DNA of 40,596 nt from an uncultured Eggerthellaceae bacterium (GTDB taxonomy: Bacteria > Actinomycetota > Coriobacteriia > Coriobacteriales > Eggerthellaceae). Below, one piece after another: positions 16,848-25,900 of the stretch; position 1 is the first letter of the stretch; every line of letters starts with the position of its first letter. The DNA lies in contig CAJUFC010000152.1 of the NCBI GenBank assembly GCA_910585565.1, positions 1 through 40,596 of the forward strand. Direction: 5' to 3'. A program made the position numbers and the translations under genes. The notes beneath the pieces were generated by a model that ran no database searches, was not told where the DNA came from, and worked only from the letters and a program-made list of their open reading frames with translations.

Positions 16848-17924
16848 ATGACCACGAGCATTCGATCGCTCGATATGGAAGCACTTGCAGATATTGTGGA
16901 AGGGTATGGCCAGCCGCGATATCGTGCGAAGCAGCTGCATGAATGGCTCCATACACATAATGTGTCGTCGTATGACGAGATGACCAATGTTCCAAAGTCG
17001 CTTCGCGAGAAGCTGATTGAAGATTGGCCGTTGACGACAAGCATTGTGACGGAGCGGCTTGAGTCGAGCGACGGGTCGAGAAAATATCTCATCGAGTTGT
17101 CTGATGGCGCTCTCGTCGAGGCTGTCGGCATTGTGGATGACGATGGCGATCTCGCCTCCCCTGAGCCTAAGGATGACAAGCAGGATGCGAGTCGTCCCCG
17201 ACTTACCGTATGCGCGTCTTCTCAGGTTGGGTGTGCGATGGGATGTGCTTTTTGCGCGACTGGCTCGCAAGGCCTCGAGCGCAATCTCACAGCTGACGAG
17301 ATAGTCGATCAGATTATTTGCATCGGCAAAGACTTCGGAACGCGCGTCGACAATGTTGTAATGATGGGACAAGGAGAGCCGTTCCAGAATTACGACGCAG
17401 TCATTGAGGCGATTCGTCGCATGAATAGCGACAAAGGGCTTGGTATTGGCGCACGCCATATTACGATATCTACCGCAGGCATCACTGATGGCATCTATCG
17501 CTTTGCTGAAGAGCCAGAGCAGTTTCGCCTGGCGGTATCGCTGCACTCGGCTGACCAAGCAACAAGGAACGATCTCATGCCGCGCCTGTCCGGCCAACCG
17601 CTGCGGAAGCTTAGGAAGGCACTCGAGTTCTACGACGAAGAAAAGGGTCGTCGCATCACTGTCGAGTATATGATGCTGGAAGGCGTAAACGACTCGAACG
17701 AGCAGCTTGCTCAGTTGATTGACTTTTGTCGAGGCATGCGCGTTCATGTGAACCTGCTTCCCTTCAACGCCATCGAGGGGTCCTCGTTTAAGCCCAGCCG
17801 ACACAAAACCATCAGCGAGTGGGCGCGCAAGCTTAGCGAGAGCGGCATTCCGGCCAGCATTCGCCATTCTAAAGGGCAAGACATTGCTGGTGCGTGTGGG
17901 CAACTCGCGGGCAAAAGGGGCTAG
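16848..17924 (+). CDS. rlmN: Dual-specificity rRNA/tRNA adenine-C2 methyltransferase RlmN
   Basis: A radical-SAM enzyme that methylates C2 of an adenine in 23S rRNA and in some tRNAs. The 4Fe-4S cysteines are C129, C133 and C136 (CAMGCAFC). The two mechanistic cysteines are C122 (VCASSQVGC) and C350 (GACGQL), matching the E. coli pair C118/C355. A short charged insertion around residues 97-117 precedes the radical-SAM domain. It lies 107 bases after parB, and the ribosome-binding site is weak. ddl follows after 75 bases. Confidence 0.95.
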   Translation: MTTSIRSLDMEALADIVEGYGQPRYRAKQLHEWLHTHNVSSYDEMTNVPKSLREKLIEDWPLTTSIVTERLESSDGSRKYLIELSDGALVEAVGIVDDDGDLASPEPKDDKQDASRPRLTVCASSQVGCAMGCAFCATGSQGLERNLTADEIVDQIICIGKDFGTRVDNVVMMGQGEPFQNYDAVIEAIRRMNSDKGLGIGARHITISTAGITDGIYRFAEEPEQFRLAVSLHSADQATRNDLMPRLSGQPLRKLRKALEFYDEEKGRRITVEYMMLEGVNDSNEQLAQLIDFCRGMRVHVNLLPFNAIEGSSFKPSRHKTISEWARKLSESGIPASIRHSKGQDIAGACGQLAGKRG

Positions 17925-17932
17925 CTGGGCTT

Positions 17933-17941
17933 TGCTATACT
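17933..17941 (+). promoter_or_regulatory. ddl promoter, extended -10 type
   Basis: TGCTATACT, identical to the nine bases before parA, lies 59 bases before the ddl start. No -35 box is evident, as expected for an extended -10 promoter. Confidence 0.5.
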
Positions 17942-17999
17942 AGGCAACCAAACGACTTTCCAACCTCTCAGATATCGGCTATCGACGAAATGAGTACAA

Positions 18000-19007
18000 A
18001 TGTACGATATATGCGACATCAAGCACGATCCGTCTGCAACTAAGGTTGCCCTCCTTGCTGGAGGCATCAGTGGGGAGCGTGAGATTTCACTCAAGTCGGC
18101 TGCGGGTGCTCGCGAGGCGCTTGCACAAGGTGGATATGAGGTGCAGCAACTCGACCCAAAGAGTCGTGACGACTTAAAGGAGCTCATCGACGGCGGCTAT
18201 GACGTAGCATTCCTCTGCCTGCATGGGGCTCTGGGCGAGGATGGTCGCATCCAAGGATTCCTCGAGACGATTGGTCTTCCGTACACCTGTTCGGGTGTTT
18301 GGTCGAGCGCCACATGCATCGATAAGAGCAAGGCGAAGACGTTCTATGAGAAACACGGCATCCCGACCCCGGAAGCCATCGTGCTCGCTCCCGAAGAGGT
18401 GGACGACTACGCTCGCGCCGCCACGAAAATCACCGAAACGCTGGGCTCGAAGGTTGCCGTCAAGGCATCGACCGAAGGCAGCTCCATCGGTGTGTATATT
18501 GTTGACACGCCTGAGCAGATAGCGACTGCGCTCGAGACAGAGCTTGCTCAAGGGAATGCCGTCGTTGTGGAGCGCTATGTCAAAGGCCGCGAGTTCACGT
18601 GCGTCGTGTTAGGCTCCGGCGCTGCGGCGCAGGCGCTCCCCGTTATCGAGATCATTCCCAGGAACGAATCGTACGACTTCGAATCGAAGTACGCTGCGGG
18701 TGGCTGCGTGCACGTCTGCCCTGCAGAGCTTACCGATGAGCAAGCTGCGACCATCCAGCGCTATGCTGTCATGGCTCAGAATGCCTTGGAATGCGACGGC
18801 GCTGCCCGCACTGACTTCCTGATGGACGAAGACGGCGGCGTTTGGGCGCTCGAGACGAACACGGTGCCAGGCATGACGGCGACGTCCCTGCTTCCCGATG
18901 CCGCAGCTGCGGCTGGCATCTCGTTCCCGGAGCTCTGCACGATTATGGTGCAGATGGCGTTCGATCGACCCTCGCTTCGCGATGCCTCGGCTCGCGCATC
19001 GTTCTAG
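18000..19007 (+). CDS. ddl: D-alanine--D-alanine ligase
   Basis: Joins two D-Ala residues with ATP for the peptidoglycan stem peptide, in the cytoplasm. The ATP-grasp pattern is clear: LLAGGISGEREISLKS at the start, KASTEGSSIGVYIV in the nucleotide site and ETNTVPGMTATSLLP near the metal and substrate site. The 335-residue length is normal. The ATG at 18000 has no Shine-Dalgarno site but is the only good start. The next gene begins 13 bases after the stop. Confidence 0.94.
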   Translation: MYDICDIKHDPSATKVALLAGGISGEREISLKSAAGAREALAQGGYEVQQLDPKSRDDLKELIDGGYDVAFLCLHGALGEDGRIQGFLETIGLPYTCSGVWSSATCIDKSKAKTFYEKHGIPTPEAIVLAPEEVDDYARAATKITETLGSKVAVKASTEGSSIGVYIVDTPEQIATALETELAQGNAVVVERYVKGREFTCVVLGSGAAAQALPVIEIIPRNESYDFESKYAAGGCVHVCPAELTDEQAATIQRYAVMAQNALECDGAARTDFLMDEDGGVWALETNTVPGMTATSLLPDAAAAAGISFPELCTIMVQMAFDRPSLRDASARASF

Positions 19008-19020
19008 GAACGCGCATTTC

Positions 19021-19665
19021 ATGGAACGCTATTTTGGAACATATGCCAACTTCGAGACGCCTTCGAAGGAAGATGCCGCGTCGCTGCTGAGCGCCGACAA
19101 CATGGTAGGCGACGTCTACGACATCGACATCGTCTACGACCCCGAGACGAGCGCCACCCGCGCGTGGCTTGTCAGCAGGTTCGATGAGCGCATTGGCTTC
19201 TTCGACCCTGACGTGTCGCGCAAGATTAACCTTGCAAGGGCGGATGGCCTCGAATGCAAGGGCATCCTGTCGTTTTTGGCCTTCACCAATCATCCGGGAG
19301 ACGGCCATTATTGGGGCAGCGCGGCAGTCATCTGCTACCCGACTGCCCACGCGCAGGAGTTCACGGTGTTCATCGACGCCGTGTCGAAGAAGATCGGCGA
19401 CGACGTGCGCCCGCGCATCGACTTCGATGGAGAGGCGGTCGACAAGGTCATCGAGAGCGGCGGCACGTGGATGCCGACCCAAACCATCACGCTTCCTTCA
19501 GACGAGAAGGGCATGGCGATACTCAAGCGCCGTCGGCGCATGACGGACAAGCTGATCGAGCAAGGACGCGCCCGCAACAAGGGATGCTATGTGGCCAGCT
19601 GGGTATGCCTATTGGCTGTGGTGGCCCTCATCGTGTTTGGGCTCAAGTCTTGCTTTGGATGGTAA
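19021..19665 (+). CDS. Conserved-looking protein with a C-terminal membrane anchor
   Basis: This 214-residue protein has no family I recognise. Residues 1-~185 look soluble and rich in acidic and aromatic residues, with no Cys-pair or nucleotide motif. Residues 188-214 (GCYVASWVCLLAVVALIVFG...) form a single hydrophobic segment preceded by RRRRMTDKLIEQGRARNK, giving a tail-anchored protein with its main part in the cytoplasm. I placed the start at ATG 19021 (MERYFGTYANF), 13 bases after ddl; the frame is open further up inside ddl but without conserved features. It lies 3 bases before the helicase gene, so all three are probably one operon. Confidence 0.75.
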   Translation: MERYFGTYANFETPSKEDAASLLSADNMVGDVYDIDIVYDPETSATRAWLVSRFDERIGFFDPDVSRKINLARADGLECKGILSFLAFTNHPGDGHYWGSAAVICYPTAHAQEFTVFIDAVSKKIGDDVRPRIDFDGEAVDKVIESGGTWMPTQTITLPSDEKGMAILKRRRRMTDKLIEQGRARNKGCYVASWVCLLAVVALIVFGLKSCFGW

Positions 19666-19668
19666 GCG

Positions 19669-22600
19669 ATGCTAGCTGAATGGATCATGGATGGCACGCC
19701 TGCCGATGTCGCCGCCCGCTATGCAGGACTCGTCGATGCCGCGCGCGCGGCAGATTATGGCGAGTACGATGCCAATATCGTGGTCATCGACACCGAGACC
19801 ACTGGCGTTTCTATACGCAAAGACGAACTCACCCAGATAGCTGCTGCGCGTCTCGACCACGGCGAGATCGTCGAATGGTTCGTGACGTTCGTCAATCCCG
19901 GACAGCCCATTCCCGAGGACATCGTCGCGCTCACTAACATCACCGATGACGATGTAGCGGATGCGCCCACCCCTGAGCAAGCGTTGGCCGACTTGGTGGA
20001 GTTCGTGGGGGACGCGAAGCTCGTTGCCCACAACGCCTATTTCGATAAGAACTTCGTGACGAAGCATCCTGCCGGATATCCGTTGCTCGAGAATCAGTGG
20101 ATTGACTCGCTGGAGCTATCGCGCATCGCATTGCCGCGCATGAAGTCGCATCGTCTGATTGATCTGGTGACGGCATTCGGCGCCCCGCTGTCGACGCACC
20201 GCGCTGATGATGACGTGGTCGCGACCTGTGCCCTGTACCGCATCTTGCTCGCCGCCGTCGATGCCATGCCGACCGAACTGCTTGACGAGATCGCGCTTTT
20301 CGCCAATCCGCTCGAATGGCCCTTCGGCGAGGTGTTCACTTTCTTCGCCGAGCGCAAGGGCATCACCGACAAGCCGAGCAGCTTCTCGCTCAGCTCGATG
20401 CGTGCTGCGCGCCTGTCACGGTTGTCGCGTCCGGTGAAGATCGACGCTGCCAGCCGGCCGACGCCGAAGATGCTGGAAAAAATGCAACAGTCCGGTGCCA
20501 CGGTGAAGACGGCCGACGGCAGCGAGGTGGAAACCCTCCAGTTTCCCACGACGGAAGAGCTCGAGCAGGCCTTTTCGGAAGAGGGCATTCTAGGTGCGAT
20601 GTATCCTGACTACGAGACGCGCAGCGAGCAGCTTGAGATGGCGCTTGCGGTGCGCGATGCCTTCGCAGATTCTGACAACCTCATGGTGGAGGCGGGCACC
20701 GGCACCGGAAAGTCGATGGCGTACCTCGTCCCCTGTGCGCTGGCTGCACGAAAGAACGGCATCAGCATCGGCATCGCTACCAAGACGAACGCGCTACTCG
20801 ACCAGCTCGTCTATAAAGAGCTGCCAGCGCTGGCTCAGAGCTTGGCAGGCGAGCGCGATGGCGAACCCGGCGGCGAAGCGCCAGAAGCGCCAACAGCGCC
20901 AACAGCGCCGGCTTCGGATGCGTCGTCAACAGCTCCCCTCACGTTCACCCCGCTCAAGGGATATACGCACTACCCGTGCCTCTTGAAGGTGCAGCGCATC
21001 CTGCGCGACGGGCCCGGCATGCGCGACGTTGCAAACGAGACAAAGCCACAGGCCCCGGCGCTTGCGGCGCTCCTTTCGTTCATCGAACAGAGCACCTATG
21101 ACGACCTCGATAACCTCAAGATTGATTTCCGCGTGCTGCCGCGCCCCGCAGTGACGACGACGAGCAACGACTGTCTTCGCAGGAAGTGCCCGTTCTATGG
21201 CGACGCGTGCTTCGTCCACGGCTCGCGCAAGCTCGCCGAGTCGTCCGACATCATCGTCACGAACCATAGCCTGCTGTTCTATGACGTTGCCGCCGAGAAC
21301 GCCTTGCTTCCCCCCGTGCGATACTGGGTCGTGGACGAGGCCCATGGGGTCGAAGAGGAGGCACGCCGTGCCCTATCGCGCCAGCTCTCCCTTGACGCTC
21401 TGGCACGCCTTGCGCGCCGGGTGAGTTCCGACGACGCGCGCACGAACGTGTTTTTGGCCGCCTCGCGGCAAGCGATTTTCGAGGGCAATGCCGACACGCT
21501 GTTCCATGGTCTCGTGAGCAAGGCAACCGCTGCGGCCGACCTGTTCGCTGGGTGTGTTCAAGAGTTTGCGCGCCAGACGAACGAGCTGCTGTACTTCGAC
21601 GAGGAGCGCAAGTCCAGCTACGAGCAGTTCGATTTGTGGCTCAATAGCTCGGTGCGCTCGTCGGCGCACTTTGCGGCTGTGAGCGAAACGGCTAGCACCA
21701 TGATCGAACGTGCCGAGAAGCTGCTCAACGCGTCGCAAGAGGTCGTGGCCCTGCTCGAGGACGCAAAAGGCGCCGCCTTTGCGCAGCGCGAACTGGCCTC
21801 CGTGGTGCTTGAGCTCAAGGATGCCGTACGAACCGCTGATGCCGTGTTTGTTCACCCGTCGGACGAGTATGTCTATGCTGTCACGCTCAATCGCCGCATC
21901 AAAAACGGCACGTCGGCTTTGCCGGCACATACCGGGGTGGCCTACAGTGCCCTGCTGTATAACGTTGGGGCTACGCTTGATGAGCACTTCTATGATGCGA
22001 TGCGCTCGGTCGTCTATACGTCGGCGACGCTCACGGTAAACAAGTCGTTCCAGTCGTTCGAGGAGTCAGTTGGCCTGAACCAGAGCGAAAGCTCGCACGC
22101 GTCATGCCTCGAGCTGCAGTCGAGCTTCGACTATGACCGGAACATGCAGGTGTATGTGGTCAGCGACATGCCCGAGCCGACGAGTCCGGCCTACCTCGAC
22201 CACTTGCAGCGCTTCTTGGCTGATGCGCACATCGCGCAACAAGGCTCGATGCTGACGCTGTTCACCAACAAGCGCGACATGGACCGCTGCTACGATGCGG
22301 TGTCCGATCTGCTGAGCCAAGAGGAGTTGCGCGTTATTTGTCAGCGCCGCGGCGTCTCGGTGAAGTGGCTGCAAGACGAGTTCTTGGCAGATGAGGCGCT
22401 GTCTATGTTCGCGCTCAAGAGCTTCTGGGAGGGCTTCGATGCTCCCGGCGCCACGCTCAAAGGAGTGATCATTCCCAAGCTGCCCTTCGGCAGCCCTGGC
22501 AATCCGCTGTCTCTCGAGCGTCGTCACCGCGACGACGATGCCTGGAAGCGCTACGACCTGCCCAAGGCCGTCATCGAGGTGCGCCAAGCCGCCGGGCGGC

Positions 22601-22752
22601 TCATCCGCAAGGCAACCGACTCCGGCGTCCTCATCCTGGCCGACTCGCGCCTCCTCACCAAATGGTACGGTCGCGTCTTCGTCGGATCGCTTCCCACCAA
22701 CAACGTCGAGGTTCTCACGGCCAAAGAAATCTGCGACCGCCTCAGCCGCTAG
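19669..22752 (+). CDS. dinG: DinG-type helicase with N-terminal DEDDh exonuclease
   Basis: A 1027-residue enzyme of two parts. Residues ~35-195 are a DnaQ-like 3'-5' exonuclease with DTETTG (D41, E43), FD (D126) and HRADDD (H177, D180-182). The rest is an XPD/DinG helicase with Walker A EAGTGTGKS (341-349), DEAH (556-559) and QAAGRLIRK near the end. Four cysteines (C437, C502, C507, C514) fit the 4Fe-4S cluster of the family. A Pro/Ala-rich insert (~395-425) interrupts the helicase. The same domain order occurs in Firmicutes DinG. It likely acts in repair or in resolving D-loops and R-loops. Confidence 0.93.
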   Translation: MLAEWIMDGTPADVAARYAGLVDAARAADYGEYDANIVVIDTETTGVSIRKDELTQIAAARLDHGEIVEWFVTFVNPGQPIPEDIVALTNITDDDVADAPTPEQALADLVEFVGDAKLVAHNAYFDKNFVTKHPAGYPLLENQWIDSLELSRIALPRMKSHRLIDLVTAFGAPLSTHRADDDVVATCALYRILLAAVDAMPTELLDEIALFANPLEWPFGEVFTFFAERKGITDKPSSFSLSSMRAARLSRLSRPVKIDAASRPTPKMLEKMQQSGATVKTADGSEVETLQFPTTEELEQAFSEEGILGAMYPDYETRSEQLEMALAVRDAFADSDNLMVEAGTGTGKSMAYLVPCALAARKNGISIGIATKTNALLDQLVYKELPALAQSLAGERDGEPGGEAPEAPTAPTAPASDASSTAPLTFTPLKGYTHYPCLLKVQRILRDGPGMRDVANETKPQAPALAALLSFIEQSTYDDLDNLKIDFRVLPRPAVTTTSNDCLRRKCPFYGDACFVHGSRKLAESSDIIVTNHSLLFYDVAAENALLPPVRYWVVDEAHGVEEEARRALSRQLSLDALARLARRVSSDDARTNVFLAASRQAIFEGNADTLFHGLVSKATAAADLFAGCVQEFARQTNELLYFDEERKSSYEQFDLWLNSSVRSSAHFAAVSETASTMIERAEKLLNASQEVVALLEDAKGAAFAQRELASVVLELKDAVRTADAVFVHPSDEYVYAVTLNRRIKNGTSALPAHTGVAYSALLYNVGATLDEHFYDAMRSVVYTSATLTVNKSFQSFEESVGLNQSESSHASCLELQSSFDYDRNMQVYVVSDMPEPTSPAYLDHLQRFLADAHIAQQGSMLTLFTNKRDMDRCYDAVSDLLSQEELRVICQRRGVSVKWLQDEFLADEALSMFALKSFWEGFDAPGATLKGVIIPKLPFGSPGNPLSLERRHRDDDAWKRYDLPKAVIEVRQAAGRLIRKATDSGVLILADSRLLTKWYGRVFVGSLPTNNVEVLTAKEICDRLSR

Positions 22753-22881
22753 GACCTGGCCGTCTCGGCTGTCTTTACGTGCTTCGGTTGTGAGGTCGAT
22801 TGCCGGTCTTATCTAGTCACAACAACCTATCTCCCTGGTGTCGTTGCGCAGGTGTTTCGTGCTGGGGTTTAGCCCCTGCGT

Positions 22882-22887
22882 TATAAT
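22882..22887 (+). promoter_or_regulatory. -10 box upstream of the M28-like gene
   Basis: A consensus TATAAT lies 34 bases before the start codon. A small GGGG/CCCC hairpin (22864-22876) precedes it. The -35 region is unconvincing. Confidence 0.45.
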
Positions 22888-22921
22888 TTGCCTTATCTAT
22901 GTCTATGAAAGGTTTTACAAC

Positions 22922-25900
22922 ATGGCTGAGGTCCTAGAGTACGCCGCGCGATTGTCTCAAGCAATCGGGGCGCGACCGAGCGGTACCGAAGAGGAGCAGC
23001 AGGCTTCGTTCTTCATCGAGGAGACGTTTCAGCAGGCCGGGCTCGATACGCAGATAGAGGAATTCAACTGCAATCCGAACTACGAGCTGCCGCGTGTCAT
23101 CTTTTGCATAGCTGCTATTGTGCTGGCCATCCTGGCCATTTTCTTTCAGATTCTCGTCATTCCCGTGTTCATCGTCACGCTCGTGCTGGCGGCTCTGTTC
23201 GCGCTCGAGGTGCTGGGGATGTCTCCGTTCAACAAGACGGCAAAGCGCGGGATCAGCCAAAACGTCATCGCACGGTACATCCCGGGCGTCGACGCCACAG
23301 CGGCATCGGGGGAGGATGGCTTCCTGCTTGATGGCGGAGCGGACCCCTCTGCTTTGCTGAGCGGGCTGGACAGTGGTCCTGGGGCCCAGCGCTCGCGCGG
23401 CGGGCGCGGCGGCCGAGCTCAGGCGCGCAAGCGCAAGATCGTGCTCATTGCGCGCTACGACTCGGGCAAGGTATGCCGCGAGCTGAAGCCATCGTTCATG
23501 AAGGTGCTCGAGTATCTGCCGTGGGTGGAGATCGGCGGCTTTGCCCTCATCCCGCTCGCATTTCTCGTGCGCATGATCTTCGACGCGCAAGGCCCGCTGT
23601 TGGTCGTGCTCAACACGATCGTTGTCATTGCGGCCATCGCCATCCTCATTCCGGTCATCATCTTTTTGCTGCACCGCACGGCGCCGTGGAGCGATGGCGC
23701 CAACAACAACGCATCGGGCACGGCGGTCATGCTCGAGGTGGCCCAGCGCATCGCGAAGAGCGCCAAGGCGCTGCCGGAGGAGACCGACGCGCATCGCGTT
23801 TCCGGCACTGACGATTTGATCGTCATGCACGGCGAGGATGCCATCGAGCAGTCTGGCATGCTGCCGGTGGGAACCGACCTTATATATGATGAGGCCGCCC
23901 AAGGCGAGCTGTCGCAAGAGCAGCTGGCGGCGAAGGCCGCAGCCATAGCAGCTACGGAAAGCGAAGCCATGTCGGCGACAGGGGGCGCCGCACCATCAGC
24001 AGTCGCGCCTGCGGTGACCGATGACGCGGGGCATGCGCTCACCATGCCCGTGGGAGAGGAGGCCGCGCGCCAAGAGGCCGTCATGACGCGCGAAGCGTCG
24101 CCGGCCGCTGCGCAGGGCGCCCGCGCTGCCGCCGGTGCCGCTGCTGCCGCTGGTGCGGCCAGCACGCCGCGCCAGGGTGTTCCGGCCGCCAGTGCGCCCA
24201 GTCCCGCAGCGTCGTTTGCCCCCCAGAGCGAAAGCAAGAGCAGCGTGCCCGATTGGTTCAAGAAGGGCATTGCGGCAGCGAACGCCAACAAAGAAGCCCA
24301 AGAGAACGACAAGAACACGCCGATCGTGCGCTCGCGCTTCTCGGATGCGCTGGATGCAGCGCACGAGACGAGCGCAGGCTCGATCGAAGAGTTCGCTTCG
24401 CGCGAGCAGGTGAGCGCCGATGCGGCAGCTTCTGTGCGCGACGAGCAAGGCGAGTTCGTGTCTCCGTGGGCGGCTCCGGGCGCGTCCGCCTCGGCTGCCC
24501 GCCGCTCCGCTGCGCCCGAGCGTGCGGCAGTGGGCACGAACAGCGTCGCGGCCGCCAGCGCATCTGCCCCCTCTCCTGTCGCGAACGCCAACCCAGCTGC
24601 AGCGGCTGCAGCCTCTCAAGCGCGCCCTGCGGCTGAGAGCGTCGGCTCGCAAGCGACCGGCGAGATATCCCTTGCAGCCGCAGCTGCCATCGAGGAGGCC
24701 CAGGCCCAGGAGGCAGCGCAGCTGGCTCAGTCGGTCGAGGAGGTGGCCGAGCAGGCTGCGGCGGCCGACCGCACCATCTCGTTCATTCCGGTTGCTGCCG
24801 AGATTCCGGCCGAGATATCGGCGGCCGAGGTGGTTGAGTCCGTCGACGCCACCCAGGCAGATTTGCTGGCGAAGACGCCCGAAGAGATATTGGCCGAGGC
24901 GTCCTCGGCTGCCAGCGTGTCGGGCAACCCCCGTGCTGCTGCGCGCGAGGGAGCCAAGGACTCCAAACGCCAGAGACGCACGATTTCTCTGCCGAGCCTC
25001 ACCGGCGCTATCGAGGCCGTTTCCACCAAGATGCAGGCAGCGCCCTTGGCTGACGATGCCGAGCGCACGCCGGGTGATGCTCGCGCGGTGGTCACGAAGC
25101 GCGCCCCGCGTCCTGCCCTTCCGGTCCTGACGGCCGACGACGCTGCTGACGAGATCGAAGCCGAGCCCGTGGCGTTCGCATCCAGCAGCTTCGAACCGGT
25201 GGGCGACGGCCTCATTGCTAACATGGAGCAAGACGATATCGTCATCGAGGACGTTGATGACTCTGACTACGAAACCAACACCACCCCCACCGGTGCGATA
25301 GCCGGCCCGGGCTATGTCGAGATGCCCAAGTCCCGCGTGAGCCGCCTGCGCGGCATCTTCGGACGCAAGAAGAAGGAGGCCGACGAGGCCACGAGCTTCG
25401 TCGAGGCGGTGGGCCTGGACGAAGACTTCGATGCGCGCAAGGTAGGTGCCGACCGCGGCGGATGGGAGAGCTTCCAGAACGAATCGGCTGACTGGGACGG
25501 TCGCTCCGACGCGAGCCCCAGCGCGAGCGCGAGCGAGGCGCCCGCGGCATCTGCGGGCAAGCGGAAGGCTTCCTCCACAGCGGGAGCCGCTGCCACGTCG
25601 CGCTCGAGTGCAGGCAAGAAGGCATCGCGCGCGGCACAGCCAGCTGGCCGCGCACCGGGTCAGACGCAGTCGGCGGCAAAGCGCTCGAGCACATCGGCCG
25701 CATCGGCGCAAGGCCGCGCCACCACCGCGAGCGCCGCTGCGGGCACGCAGGCCGCAGGCGCGCGTTCGACGCGTCGCGCCGCATCCGCTGGCGCTGCGGC
25801 GACTGCTGATGCTGCCGGCGCTGCCGCTGCCAAGCCGTCCGCCGCGAACGCCAAAGCGAAAGCCAAGACGAAGGCCGCTTCCACGTCTGCCGCAGCGTCC

